A stretch of 64,000 nucleotides of DNA from Bradyrhizobium sp. CCBAU 51627 (GCF_028128765.1 NZ_LBJG01000008.1:1-64000), one strand, 5' to 3'; shown: positions 20,107-29,119, numbered from the stretch's first letter. Program-made: numbers and translations. The notes: generated by a model from the letters alone, not told the origin.

Positions 20107-20141
20107 GGCGGCCATCCACCCGGGGATGGAAGGACGGCCGC
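20107..20141 (-). promoter_or_regulatory. Intercistronic stem-loop after the polyol-binding-protein gene
   Basis: GCGGCC/GGCCGC and CCATCC/GGATGG nest to form a GC-rich hairpin between the binding-protein stop and the permease start. There is no U-run, so an mRNA-stabilising or attenuating role is more likely than termination. Confidence 0.55.
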
Positions 20142-20167
20142 AAGTTGAGCTCAGGGAGAGCTCGGGT

Positions 20168-21478
20168 TTATTTGATGTAGCCGGCGCGCTTCATCTCGCG
20201 CTCGGTGGCGGATTGCGCGGCTGCGAGCGCCGCATCGACCGTCATCGATCCCGCAAGCGCGGCAGAGAATTGTTGTCCCACCTGGGTGCCGATGCCCTGG
20301 AATTCGGGGATCGCGGCGTATTGCACGCCGACATAAGGCACCGGCTTCACCGTCGGCTTGTTTGGATCAGCCGCGTCGATCGAGGCCAGCGTCAGCTTGG
20401 CGAACGGCGCGACCTTGAGATAGTCGGGGTTCTGGTAGAGCGAGGTGCGCGTGCCCGGCGGCACGTTGGCCCAGCCCTCCTTCGAAGCGACGAGCTTGGT
20501 GTAGTCCTTGCTGGTTGCCCAGGCGATGAACTTCTCCGCCGCTTCGGTCTTCTTCGAGCCGGCGGGGATCGCGAGATTCCAGGCCCACAGCCAGTTGGCG
20601 TTCTTGCCCAAGCCGGTGTTGGGCGCGAGCGCGAAGCCGACCTTGTCGGCGACCTTGGAATCCTTCGGATTGGTGACGAAGGACGCCGCGACCGTGGCGT
20701 CGATCCACATCGCACACTTGCCGGCGTTGAACAGCGCCAGATTTTCGTTGAAGCCGTTCGAGCTCGCGCCGGGAGGGCCGGCCTCCTTCATCAAATTGAC
20801 GTAGGTCGTGAGCGTCGTCTTCCATTCCGGCGTGTTGAACTGCGGCTCCCACTTCTCGTCGAACCAGCGCGCGCCGTAGGAATTGGACATGGCGGTGAGG
20901 AATGCCATGTTCTCGCCCCAGCCAGCCTTGCCGCGCAGGCAGATGCCGTAGACGCCGCCATTCTTGTCGGTCAGCTTCTTGGCGGCATCGATGACGAAAT
21001 CCCAGGTCGGTTTTTCCGGCATCTTCAGGCCGGCCTTGTCGAACAGGTCGGTGCGATACATCACCATCGAGCTCTCGCCGTAGAACGGCGCGGCGTACAG
21101 CTTGCCGTCGACGGACACGGCATCCCTGATCTTCGGCAAGAGGTCAGCGACATCGTAATCGGCGCCGAGATTGGCGAGCGGCACCAGCCAGCCCTTCTTG
21201 GCCCAGATCGGCACTTCGTAGGTGCCGATGGTCAGCACATCGAACTGGCCGCCCTTGGTGGCGATGTCCGTGGTGACGCGCTGCCGCAGCACGTTTTCCT
21301 CGAGCGTCACCCACTTTACGGTGATGTCGGGATTCTTCTTGGTGAATTCGCTGGTCAGACCCTGCATGCGGATCATGTCGCCATTGTTGACGGTGGCGAT
21401 CGTCAGGGTCGTTTCGGCCATCGCGGGGACGGCAAGCAGTACGGACGCGCCGCAGACGGCGCCCAAAACGTGTTTCAC
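20168..21478 (-). CDS. Sugar/polyol ABC transporter substrate-binding protein
   Basis: A 436-residue family 1 binding protein. A signal peptide (VKHVLGAVCGASVLLAVPAMAE) precedes a mature part that begins TTLTIATVNNGDM. It has the SBP_bac_1 pattern: TIGTYEVPIWAKKGWLVPLANL, LYAAPFYGESSMVMYRTDLFDKAG and late tryptophan-rich ligand-site segments (NWLWAWNLAIPAG). The GTG at 21478 is preceded by AGGGAGG, a near-perfect ribosome site, so it is preferred to an upstream ATG at 21517. A candidate SorC operator lies 29 bases upstream. The likely ligand is a sugar alcohol. Confidence 0.92.
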   Translation of the reverse strand: MKHVLGAVCGASVLLAVPAMAETTLTIATVNNGDMIRMQGLTSEFTKKNPDITVKWVTLEENVLRQRVTTDIATKGGQFDVLTIGTYEVPIWAKKGWLVPLANLGADYDVADLLPKIRDAVSVDGKLYAAPFYGESSMVMYRTDLFDKAGLKMPEKPTWDFVIDAAKKLTDKNGGVYGICLRGKAGWGENMAFLTAMSNSYGARWFDEKWEPQFNTPEWKTTLTTYVNLMKEAGPPGASSNGFNENLALFNAGKCAMWIDATVAASFVTNPKDSKVADKVGFALAPNTGLGKNANWLWAWNLAIPAGSKKTEAAEKFIAWATSKDYTKLVASKEGWANVPPGTRTSLYQNPDYLKVAPFAKLTLASIDAADPNKPTVKPVPYVGVQYAAIPEFQGIGTQVGQQFSAALAGSMTVDAALAAAQSATEREMKRAGYIK

Positions 21479-21506
21479 GGTGACCTCCCTAGCTCGCGCT
21501 TCTGAG

Positions 21507-21531
21507 CATATGCCCACGCGTTGGGCGTATG
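21507..21531. promoter_or_regulatory. Candidate SorC operator upstream of the polyol transporter
   Basis: CATATGCCCA-N5-TGGGCGTATG is an inverted repeat with a single mismatch. Its sequence and arrangement recur at 23457-23481, upstream of the HAD and regulator genes. It lies 29 bases before the binding-protein start, where it could block or activate transcription. Confidence 0.6.
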
Positions 21532-21670
21532 TTCGGACGAGCCTTGCCAGATGTCAAGCAGGCGCGCGGGCGTTTCGGCAACTTATAAGTGCTGCGGTGC
21601 GGGAGAAGAGAGCCGTCGTGCAGGACAGGCGGAACGGCAGCCGTTTAGGCCGAGAGTTCACGGCTTGCTC

Positions 21671-21798
21671 GACCTCTCCCGCCTGCCTGCGGCAGAGGTC
21701 GTATGGCATCCGCGGACGCGATGCGGGTGAGGTTTTCTCCTCTTGGGGAGCCCCCCACTGCGGAGACCCTTCTCCCCTCTCGCGCAAGCGGCGAGAGG
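21671..21798. repeat. Dispersed palindromic repeat in a 345-base spacer
   Basis: GACCTCTCCCGC with CAGAGGTC, then a GATGCGGGTGAGG stretch, resembles a palindromic element common between Bradyrhizobium genes. A second small hairpin (CCTCTCGC, 7-base loop, GCGAGAGG, 21776-21798) lies 26 bases past the SorC regulator stop and may serve as its terminator, though it lacks a U-tract. No gene was seen in 21532-21823. Confidence 0.5.
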
Positions 21799-21823
21799 AG
21801 CCGAGTCCTGTTGCCGCGCTAAC

Positions 21824-22774
21824 TCAGCGCTCCAGGATCGCCCTTGCGGTGGCCTCGTCGGTGATCAGACCGTTGATCAGCCGCCCGTTCAGTGCCGCCG
21901 CGATCGCCGGCACCTTGGCTGCGCCGATTGCGGCGCCGATGGTCATGGTCTTCGCCGGCACCTCGGGCGGAATGCTGGTGAGGCGCTTGTTGGTGCCGGC
22001 CTTGAGCAGACGACCCCTGGAATCATAGGCCCAGCCCGTGATCTCGCCGATGGCGCCCTGCCGCATCATCTCGAACAATTCATCACGCGTGACGAAACCG
22101 TCGATATGGACCTGCGCTTTCTGGTCCATCTGGCCGATGCCGACGAGGCGCAGATCGGCCTTGGCCGCCACGGCCTTGACTTTGGCGATCGGCTCGATCC
22201 GCACCATCCTGTTGCGCTCGTCCTCCGACGACATCAGGAACGGCAGCGGCATCGGATAATGCCGCGCGCCGGTGCGATCGGCGAGCCGGCCGACGGTGTC
22301 GTAAAAGCTCGCCGAGCCATCCGCGGAGATGTTGCCGACCAACGAGACGATCTGGTGATTGGGCCGGTCGATCGGCGTGACACGCTCGACGGCGGCGCGC
22401 ACAGCCCGCCCGGTGCCGAGCGCGACGATCACGGGTGTCTCCGAGCGCAACGTCGTGTCGAGCAGATTGGCGCAACGCTCGGCGATGCCTGCGGTGGCCT
22501 GCGGGGCCGCAGGATCTGTAGGCACCACCTCGCAATGGCTCAGGTCAAACCTCTCTTTCAGCTGCGCCGCCAATTCCATGCAGGCAGCGATCGGGTGTTC
22601 GAGCCGGAAGGTGATGAGACGCTCCGCAAGGCACAGCGACACCAGCCGCTGCGCCGAGGCGCGCGACACCTGGAGCATCTTGGCGATCTCGTCCTGGGTG
22701 TGGCCGGCAATGAAATAGAGCCAGCCGGCACGGGCCGCGTCGTCGAGCCTCGATTTTTCGTTCTCGGCGGTCAT
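21824..22774 (-). CDS. SorC-family sugar-responsive transcriptional regulator
   Basis: A 316-residue regulator. The N-terminal 60 residues hold an HTH (GHTQDEIAKMLQVSRASAQRLVSLCLAE). The remainder is the SorC/CggR sugar-phosphate-binding fold, with VIVALGTGRAVRAAV and NISADGSASFYDTVGRLADRTGARHYPMP segments. Such proteins sense a phosphorylated pathway sugar and control the linked operon. It sits between the HAD gene (six bases upstream) and the transporter, and two matching dyads flank this block. It probably regulates the polyol genes and itself. Confidence 0.92.
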   Translation of the reverse strand: MTAENEKSRLDDAARAGWLYFIAGHTQDEIAKMLQVSRASAQRLVSLCLAERLITFRLEHPIAACMELAAQLKERFDLSHCEVVPTDPAAPQATAGIAERCANLLDTTLRSETPVIVALGTGRAVRAAVERVTPIDRPNHQIVSLVGNISADGSASFYDTVGRLADRTGARHYPMPLPFLMSSEDERNRMVRIEPIAKVKAVAAKADLRLVGIGQMDQKAQVHIDGFVTRDELFEMMRQGAIGEITGWAYDSRGRLLKAGTNKRLTSIPPEVPAKTMTIGAAIGAAKVPAIAAALNGRLINGLITDEATARAILER

Positions 22775-22780
22775 GCGGCC

Positions 22781-23443
22781 TCAGGCCCTCCAGAAATCGC
22801 CCATCTGCGCGAAGACCCGATCGGCTCCGGCAGCGGACAATATAGCGCGGCCGTCGCGGCTCCGATAATGGCTACCGCCGATAAATCCCCAGACCATCAT
22901 TCCTGCCGCCTTGGCGGCCTGCACACCGCTGGTGCTGTCCTCAATCACCAGCGTGCGCGCAGGTTGCGCGCCCATCTTCTCGGCCGCGTGGAGGAAGAGA
23001 TCCGGCGCCGGCTTGCCGTGCTGGACCATCTGTGCGGTGTAGAGGCAGTCACCGAAATGCGTGGCGAGGCCGGTGACGTCGAGCGAGAGCGAGACACGGT
23101 CGAGGTCGCTCGACGATGCCACGCAGCACGGCACGTTCAGCCCCGAGATCACGGCCTTGACCCCGGGGATCGGCTCGAGCGAGGCGGCGAACGTCTCCAG
23201 CACGCGCGACTTCAATCGCGGCAGGAAGCTATCCGGCACGACCTGCCCGAGATCGCGGTAATGCTGCTCGATCGCCTTGGTGCTGCGTCCGAGGAACAGC
23301 TCAAGTGCCTGCTCCTGGCTCAGCGCGATACCGAACTCCGCCAGCACCTCGGACAGGCAGCGACAGCTGAGCAGCTCGCTGTCGACGAGTACGCCGTCGC
23401 AATCGAAGATGATCAGATCGGGTTTTGGCCGGCCCAGGTCCAT
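22781..23443 (-). CDS. HAD-superfamily sugar-phosphate phosphatase/phosphomutase-like
   Basis: A 220-residue HAD protein. Motif I is FDCDGVLVDSE with the nucleophile and acid/base Asp residues, motif II lies in VASSSD, motif III Lys in HGKPAPDLF, and motif IV in VIEDSTSGVQAA. The alpha-helical cap is of the beta-phosphoglucomutase/phosphatase subclass. In rhizobial polyol operons such proteins are often the first gene, and here it is followed directly by the regulator. It may remove or control a sugar-phosphate by-product. Substrate unknown. Confidence 0.9.
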   Translation of the reverse strand: MDLGRPKPDLIIFDCDGVLVDSELLSCRCLSEVLAEFGIALSQEQALELFLGRSTKAIEQHYRDLGQVVPDSFLPRLKSRVLETFAASLEPIPGVKAVISGLNVPCCVASSSDLDRVSLSLDVTGLATHFGDCLYTAQMVQHGKPAPDLFLHAAEKMGAQPARTLVIEDSTSGVQAAKAAGMMVWGFIGGSHYRSRDGRAILSAAGADRVFAQMGDFWRA

Positions 23444-23456
23444 CCGGCCATTCGAT

Positions 23457-23481
23457 CATATACCCACGTTCTGGGCAATAG
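23457..23481. promoter_or_regulatory. Candidate SorC operator upstream of the HAD-regulator pair
   Basis: CATATACCCA-N5-TGGGCAATAG has the same layout as the element at 21507-21531 and shares its CATAT, CCCACG and TGGGC blocks. It begins 14 bases before the HAD start codon, so occupancy would hinder initiation. Confidence 0.55.
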
Positions 23482-23522
23482 CTCGCGGAGGAACGCGACG
23501 CCGCGGGCTTTGTCCCGCTGGT

Positions 23523-25442
23523 TCAATGCGCCACCTGCCGGTAGATCGCCGGCAGCGCGGCGGGCAGCCGCTTGACGTTGCCGACGATGGCATAGCCGCC
23601 GCGGCCGAACAGCGTCGGGAAATAGGATTGCGCGGTGGCATCGACTGTCACGCCGAATGCGGCGATGCCGAGCCGGCGCGCTTCCTGAACCGATTTGCGG
23701 GTGTCCTCGAGCGCAAAGCGCCCCTCATAATGGTCGACGTCGTTCGGCTTGCCGTCCGTGAGCACGAGCAGCAGCTTCTTGCGCTGGGGCTGGCGAGCGA
23801 GTTCGGCCGCGGCGTGACGCACCGCGGCGCCGATCCGGGTGTAGTAGCCGGGCTTCAGTGCGCCGATGCGGCGCTCCACCGTCCCGCTCATCGGCTCGCC
23901 GAACGCCTTGACCGTCTCGAGCCGCACCCAGGAGCGCCGCCGCGAAGTGAAGGTCAGGATGCTGTGGTGATCGCCGCAGGCCGAAAGCCCGTGAGCAAGC
24001 ACGAGCAGCGCCTCCTTCTCGACATCGAGCACGCGATAACCGCCGACCCAGGCATCCGTCGAGAGCGAGACGTCGACAAGCAGCATGACGGCGAGATCAT
24101 GGCCTTGCGGCCGCATCGCCATGTCGACGCGATCCATGCCGCCATTGCTGCTGCCGGCGCGCAAGTCGCAGCGGGCGCGCACGAGTGCGTCGAGATCGAG
24201 GTCATGTCCGTCGGCCTGGGCGCGCAACAATTCATGACGCGGCTGCAACACCTCGAAGCGGCGACGCACCTGGCGGATGTGCCGGCGCATGGCATCATCA
24301 GGCACCCAGCTCTCGCCCTGCTCAGAGGCCGATCCCGCAAGCACGCGGCAATGATCGGGCAGATAGGATCTGCTGCGGTAGTCCCATTCGGGATAGGTCA
24401 GATCCGCGTTCAATCGCGACGCATCGAGCGCTTCCGGCGGCAGGTCGAGATCGAATTTGAAGCGACTCGCCGGCTTGCCGCTGCGGCGGCTGAGCGTGAT
24501 CTCCTCGAGATCGTCGGCGGCTTTCTGCGCATCCTCGTCATCGCTGTCGTCGTCCGGGCGGTCGACATTGACCATCTCGGCCATCGCCAGGATCTTTTCG
24601 AAGCGGTTGAGCACGAAAGGATCGCGGTGATTGCCGTCATCCTCGCGCTCGCGCACGGCAAAGCGCTTGCGATTGTCCTGGGTTGCAGCGTCCGAATCCG
24701 CCGCGCACTCGTCGTCTCCGGAATGCGCGGGCGAGAGCTCGCGCGTCCACCAATCGCCCCAGAGCGGACATGGCAGGATCGAACGATAGCCCGGCGGGGC
24801 CTTCTCCGGCAGCGGGCCCGTTCCCGCCATTGCCGGCCACAGCGGGCCTGCGGGCGCCTTTCCGGCTCCGAGCAGGGCCAGCACGATATGCTCGACCTCC
24901 TGCTCGACGCGCGGCAAGGGGCGTTTCGGCCGGGCTGCCGCGGTCGCCGCGGCGAGCTGCGCATAGTCGGCAATGAGCCCGGGAAATTGCGTGAGCACCC
25001 AGACCGCCGTCTCGCTCGCCCGGCGCAGCACCAGAAGATCCCGCCGCATCGGATCGTCTTCCGCGATCGCCTCGACCGGTGCAGCGGCGAACCACGCGGC
25101 GAGCCAGCGATAGAGCGCGGCGTTCAGTGCGCGGTCGGGAAAGATCGCGATGCGATCGGGCAGAAAGATGGTTGCAGCGTCGCGGCCAGGCTGCTCCAGA
25201 CGCTCGTCGCCGAGGCCGATGCGCTGCCGCCAGCCGAGCCGATGGCCCGACCTGCGTGCGCCTGCACTCGCGATCTGCACGCCCGTCTCGCCGCCGAGCG
25301 CGCGGAACATGACCGCAATCCGGCCCCTCATGTCGGTGAGCGAGACCGCATGATCATCGTGAACCGGATAGCTCGCGGTACCGCCGACGATCCGGTGCCA
25401 GGCACGGCCGACCGTTTCCTCCAGTTCGAGGAAGTCCAGCAT
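23523..25442 (-). CDS. norD: Nitric oxide reductase activation protein NorD
   Basis: A 639-residue cytoplasmic protein. A long acidic middle region (about 240-320, DDDSDDEDAQ) precedes a C-terminal von Willebrand A domain with the MIDAS motif DVSLS at 457-461 and LLVLTDGKPND further on. This matches NorD, which works with the AAA+ protein NorQ to assemble or activate the NorBC nitric oxide reductase, probably in inserting the non-haem iron. It follows norQ by three bases and is the last gene of the nor operon. Confidence 0.95.
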   Translation of the reverse strand: MLDFLELEETVGRAWHRIVGGTASYPVHDDHAVSLTDMRGRIAVMFRALGGETGVQIASAGARRSGHRLGWRQRIGLGDERLEQPGRDAATIFLPDRIAIFPDRALNAALYRWLAAWFAAAPVEAIAEDDPMRRDLLVLRRASETAVWVLTQFPGLIADYAQLAAATAAARPKRPLPRVEQEVEHIVLALLGAGKAPAGPLWPAMAGTGPLPEKAPPGYRSILPCPLWGDWWTRELSPAHSGDDECAADSDAATQDNRKRFAVREREDDGNHRDPFVLNRFEKILAMAEMVNVDRPDDDSDDEDAQKAADDLEEITLSRRSGKPASRFKFDLDLPPEALDASRLNADLTYPEWDYRSRSYLPDHCRVLAGSASEQGESWVPDDAMRRHIRQVRRRFEVLQPRHELLRAQADGHDLDLDALVRARCDLRAGSSNGGMDRVDMAMRPQGHDLAVMLLVDVSLSTDAWVGGYRVLDVEKEALLVLAHGLSACGDHHSILTFTSRRRSWVRLETVKAFGEPMSGTVERRIGALKPGYYTRIGAAVRHAAAELARQPQRKKLLLVLTDGKPNDVDHYEGRFALEDTRKSVQEARRLGIAAFGVTVDATAQSYFPTLFGRGGYAIVGNVKRLPAALPAIYRQVAH

Positions 25443-25445
25443 GGG

Positions 25446-26255
25446 TCACCCGATCACGGCGCGCGCGACATCCAGCAGCGCCGCCTTGACGTCGGCGTCA
25501 TCGGTCAAGGGCTCTATCATGCCGGCAAGCACCGCGTCGGCGACCGGCGTGCCCGCGGCGATCAGGGTCGCGCAATAGACGACGAGGCGCGTCGAGACGC
25601 CCTCCTCCAGATCGTGGCCCTTGAGCGCGCGCAGCCGGCCGGCCAGCATGACCAAGGGCCTCACGCGATCCAGCGGCAATCCGCTCTCGGCGGATACCAC
25701 CGCAATCTCCTGCTCGGCCGGCAGGAAGCCGAACTCGATGGCGACGAAGCGCTGCCGCGTCGATGGCTTCAGCGCCTTGAGCAAGGTCTGGTAGCCGGGA
25801 TTGTAGGAGACCACGAGCATGAAACGCTTGGGCGCGGCAAGCTCCTCGCCGGTGCGCTCCAGCGGCAGGATGCGCCGATCGTCGGTCAGCGGGTGCAGCA
25901 CCACGGTGACGTCCTTGCGCGCTTCCACGACTTCGTCGAGATAGCAGATGCCCCCCTCGCGCACCGCACGGGTCAGCGGGCCATCGGTCCACACGGTGTC
26001 GCCGCCCCGCAAGAGGTAGCGGCCGGTGAGATCGGCCGCGGTGAGATCGTCGTGGCAGGCGACGGTGTGTAGCGGCAAGTCAAGCCGCGCTGCCATATGC
26101 GCGACGAACCGCGTCTTGCCGCAGCCGGTCGGCCCCTTCAGCAGCACCGGAAGCTGATTCCGCCAGGCATGCTCGAACAGCGCGCATTCATTGCCGCTTG
26201 CGACATAGGCCGGGAGCGCGGGTGCCGCAGTCACGGCGTGGAGGGCGGGTTTCAT
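25446..26255 (-). CDS. norQ: MoxR/CbbQ-type AAA+ ATPase NorQ
   Basis: A 269-residue AAA+ protein with Walker A GPTGCGKTRF, Walker B GICYLDEVVEA, sensor-like VVSYNPGYQ and a C-terminal CbbQ/NirQ/NorQ domain (TRLVVYCATLIAAG). It partners NorD in maturing nitric oxide reductase. It lies between norB (63 bases upstream) and norD, the standard denitrifier order. Confidence 0.95.
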   Translation of the reverse strand: MKPALHAVTAAPALPAYVASGNECALFEHAWRNQLPVLLKGPTGCGKTRFVAHMAARLDLPLHTVACHDDLTAADLTGRYLLRGGDTVWTDGPLTRAVREGGICYLDEVVEARKDVTVVLHPLTDDRRILPLERTGEELAAPKRFMLVVSYNPGYQTLLKALKPSTRQRFVAIEFGFLPAEQEIAVVSAESGLPLDRVRPLVMLAGRLRALKGHDLEEGVSTRLVVYCATLIAAGTPVADAVLAGMIEPLTDDADVKAALLDVARAVIG

Positions 26256-26318
26256 GATGTCTCTCCGGACTTTCCAGGAAGCAGGCGGCCGCGGCGAACC
26301 GCGGCCGCTATTTCTCGA

Positions 26319-27665
26319 TTACTCGGCCGGCTGCAGCGCAGCCGGAATGATCGCCTGCTTCTCGCGGCCGGGCACCAGCACCGCCCAGACGAACATCAGC
26401 GCGGAGATGACCACGAACACGCCGGAGCCGAGCCGGACCCAGTAGAACATCGCGAGCTGGTCTTGCACGTCCATGTAGCTCTGGCCGAGCACGCGCTGCA
26501 GATGGACCTGGACCACGCCGGCAAACGTCAGTGCGAAAGTCATCACCATCATGGCCGTGCACATGATCCAGAAGCTCGTCATGGACAGCCACTGGTTATA
26601 GGGCGCACGTCCCTTGATCTGCGGAATTGCGTAGGCCATCACCGACAGGTTCAGCATCACATAGGCGCCGAAGAAGGCGAGATGCCCGTGCGCGGCGGTC
26701 ACCTGGGTGCCGTGGGTGTAGTAGTTCACCGACGACAGCGTGTGCAGGAAGCCCCAGACGCCGGCGCCCAGGAACGCCATCACCGAGCAGCCGACCGACC
26801 ACAACAGCGCAGCGCGGTTCGGATGCTTGCGGCCGGCCTTCCAGGTCATCTGCACCGTGAAGATCACCATGGTGAAGAACGGTGCGACCTCGAGCGTGGA
26901 GAACAGCGAACCGATCCACTGCCAGTAGCCGGGGGCACCGATCCAGTAGAAGTGGTGGCCGGTGCCGAGGATGCCGGAGAACAGCGCAAGGCCGATGATG
27001 ACGTAGAGCCACTTCTCCACGACCTCCCGGTCGATGCCGTTCAGCTTGATCATCAGATAGGCGAGCACGGAGGCCATGATCAGCTCCCAGACGCCTTCGA
27101 CCCAGAGATGGACGACATACCACCAGTACATCTTGTCGACCGCCAGATTCGCAGGGTTGTAGAAGGCGAACAGGAAGAAGATCGCAACGCCCCACAGCCC
27201 GAACAGCAGGATGTTGGTGACCGTGGTCTTGCGTCCCTTCAACGCCGTCATGGTCACGTTGAACAGGAACATGAGACAGACGACGACGATGCCGACCTTG
27301 ATCGGGAACGGCTGCTCGAGGAATTCACGGCCCTCATGGAAGTGGAAGAGATAGCCGACCACGGCCACGCCCGCAGCGCCGAAGAACATCCAGAACTGGA
27401 TCTTGGCGAGCAGCGGGCTGTACAACTCGGTCTCGGTCTCCTCCGGCAGCAGATAGTAGGTCGCACCCATGAAGCCGATCAGCGACCACACGATCAGCGC
27501 GTTGGTGTGGATCATTCTGACGATGTTGAACGGCAGCAGCACCGACAACGTGTTGGGCAGGACGTAGATGGTCCCGGCGAGCAGGCCGAACAGGACCTGG
27601 GCCATGAACAAGGTCAGCGCGCCGTAGAAATACAGCATCGCGACTTTTTGGGTCTGATATTTCAT
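26319..27665 (-). CDS. norB: Nitric oxide reductase large subunit NorB
   Basis: A 448-residue, about 12-helix haem-copper-oxidase relative that reduces NO to N2O. The metal ligands are visible: His53 (MIHTNAL), His186 in VVHLWVEGVWE, the His-His pair 237-238 (GTGHHFYW), and His326/His328 in AAHGHLAFFGAY. Glu190 marks it as a NOR rather than an oxidase. The length is that of cytochrome-c-dependent cNOR, which needs NorC, so it is not the longer quinol NOR. The start at 27665 is chosen over upstream in-frame codons by alignment to the MKYQ-type N-terminus. Confidence 0.97.
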   Translation of the reverse strand: MKYQTQKVAMLYFYGALTLFMAQVLFGLLAGTIYVLPNTLSVLLPFNIVRMIHTNALIVWSLIGFMGATYYLLPEETETELYSPLLAKIQFWMFFGAAGVAVVGYLFHFHEGREFLEQPFPIKVGIVVVCLMFLFNVTMTALKGRKTTVTNILLFGLWGVAIFFLFAFYNPANLAVDKMYWWYVVHLWVEGVWELIMASVLAYLMIKLNGIDREVVEKWLYVIIGLALFSGILGTGHHFYWIGAPGYWQWIGSLFSTLEVAPFFTMVIFTVQMTWKAGRKHPNRAALLWSVGCSVMAFLGAGVWGFLHTLSSVNYYTHGTQVTAAHGHLAFFGAYVMLNLSVMAYAIPQIKGRAPYNQWLSMTSFWIMCTAMMVMTFALTFAGVVQVHLQRVLGQSYMDVQDQLAMFYWVRLGSGVFVVISALMFVWAVLVPGREKQAIIPAALQPAE

Positions 27666-27712
27666 CTCGGGTTCTTTCTGTCTTGAGGCAAGGGCTTGAA
27701 AGAGACAGGCGT

Positions 27713-28165
27713 TCAGCCGGCCTTGTTCGGCGGCCAGTCCTGGCGCTTGATCGTGCTCACCCATTCCAGGAAGTCGGCGAGATCGTTGAGCTCCTGGTCG
27801 CTCAGGCTGAATTGCGGCATCTGGCGCCGGCCTTCGGCACCCGAGGGCTGCGATTGCATCCAGGCCTTCAACGTCTCACGCGCGCCGGCCGGATCTTCCT
27901 TGCCGCCCCAGCGATCCCAGACGTTGCCGACTTCAGGAGCGAAATAGGCCCCCTCGCCCAGCAGCGTGTGACAGTTGATGCAGGAGTTGCGCTCCCAGAC
28001 ATGCTTGCCCCGCGCGACCGACGCGGTCAGCGTGGCCTCGTCGGTCGATTTCGTGACCATGTAGTAATGGCTGTGCGCAGTCAGCCCGATGAAAATAGCA
28101 AAGAAGAAGGCCGAGCCGCCGTAGAAGACGTTTCGAGCCGCCGACTTGGTCAGGCGTTCAGCCAT
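27713..28165 (-). CDS. norC: Nitric oxide reductase cytochrome c subunit NorC
   Basis: A 150-residue membrane-anchored c-type cytochrome. One N-terminal helix (VFYGGSAFFFAIFIGLTAHSHYY) is followed by the haem-binding CINCH (62-66) and an axial Met at 116 in RRQMPQFS. It carries electrons from periplasmic cytochromes to NorB. It precedes norB by 47 bases. A degenerate FNR/NnrR-like dyad lies upstream at 28239-28252. Confidence 0.96.
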   Translation of the reverse strand: MAERLTKSAARNVFYGGSAFFFAIFIGLTAHSHYYMVTKSTDEATLTASVARGKHVWERNSCINCHTLLGEGAYFAPEVGNVWDRWGGKEDPAGARETLKAWMQSQPSGAEGRRQMPQFSLSDQELNDLADFLEWVSTIKRQDWPPNKAG

Positions 28166-28238
28166 TGCCAGTCCTTTCCGTTTGAGCCGTGGAGAAATGC
28201 GATACTGTGATTTATTGCCGATCGGTGCGGGTCACTCT

Positions 28239-28252
28239 TTGTCGAAGCGCAA
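28239..28252. promoter_or_regulatory. Weak FNR/NnrR-like dyad before norC
   Basis: TTGTC-N4-CGCAA keeps the TTG-N8-CAA frame of FNR-family sites but has an imperfect left half. It lies about 80 bases before the norC start, a usable promoter position, in the 115-base norF-norC gap. Confidence 0.35.
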
Positions 28253-28280
28253 GGAAAGCGACGATGCGCCCGCCCTACTG

Positions 28281-28544
28281 TCAGACCAGGGCGACGATCA
28301 CGGATGCGAGCCAGGCGAACAGCACCACGATGAAGACCCAGGCACTGAGGAGACCGCGCCAAAGCGGCGGTGCGGCGCGAAGATCGAGGAAGTCGAGCAC
28401 GAGACGACGACCCTTGATCCCGGCGAAGGTCAACAGAAGAGCATTGCCGAGCAGCGGACGCGTGACGAGAGGCGGAATCAAAAGGGTCGCGAGCGCGAGG
28501 CCGATCAGCATGATCCAGGTGATGTCGACGCGATCGGGAATCAC
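28281..28544 (-). CDS. norF: NorF-like small membrane protein
   Basis: An 87-residue protein with three hydrophobic segments (WIMLIGLALATLLIPPLV, LLGNALLLTFAGIKG, GLLSAWVFIVVLFAWLASVIVAL), matching the small COX4-like NorF proteins that accompany NorE. The GTG at 28544 overlaps the norE stop (GTGA). NorEF support full NO reductase activity in related denitrifiers; the exact role is unclear. Confidence 0.85.
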   Translation of the reverse strand: MIPDRVDITWIMLIGLALATLLIPPLVTRPLLGNALLLTFAGIKGRRLVLDFLDLRAAPPLWRGLLSAWVFIVVLFAWLASVIVALV

Positions 28545-29119
28545 TGCTGCACCAGATAGATGATCGGGAACAGGACGATCCACAAGAGATCGACCATGTG
28601 CCAGAAGGCGGCTCCCGTCTCCACGCCGGTCACGCTGGCGCTGCGGGCAACCACGGCCAGAATCACGATGCCGAGGCCGACATGCAGGAGATGAAAGCCG
28701 GTCAGGAGAAAATACAGCGTGAAGAACGGGCTGGTCTCCAGGCCGTTTCCCAGCGCGATCTCGCCGGCATATTCGAACAGCTTGATCCCGATGAACACCG
28801 AGCCGAGCGCCATGGCCACGAACAGCCAGCCGCGCGCAGTCCACCTGTGGGAGCCGCGCGCCGCGGCCGTGCCGCGCGCCGCGGCCCAGCCGCTCGTCAC
28901 CAGAACGAGGGTGTTGAGCCCGGCGAGATGCGAATCAAGCGTGGCCTGCCCCGCCGCAAACACCGCAGGATGGATCGCGCGGGCGACCATGAAGGCGCCG
29001 AGAAACAGGCCGAAGGCGACGAGCTCGCTGAAGATCAGCACCCAGATCATGGGATCTCCGGGAAGATCTTCCAGAAGACCCCAGCCGGTTTCTTGTTGTT
29101 CGCAATCTGTCGCCGACAT
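28541..29119 (-). CDS. norE: NorE, cytochrome c oxidase subunit III homologue
   Basis: A 192-residue membrane protein of the COX3 family with about five helices. It contains WVLIFSELVAFGLFLGAFMVARA, IKLFEYAGE, and the ending FHLLHVGLG...FWHMVDLLWIVLFPIIYLV that is typical of subunit III proteins. It is the first gene of the nor block, about 93 bases downstream of a perfect NnrR box, and accompanies norF. It is not part of an oxidase operon here. Confidence 0.92.
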   Translation of the reverse strand: MSATDCEQQETGWGLLEDLPGDPMIWVLIFSELVAFGLFLGAFMVARAIHPAVFAAGQATLDSHLAGLNTLVLVTSGWAAARGTAAARGSHRWTARGWLFVAMALGSVFIGIKLFEYAGEIALGNGLETSPFFTLYFLLTGFHLLHVGLGIVILAVVARSASVTGVETGAAFWHMVDLLWIVLFPIIYLVQQ

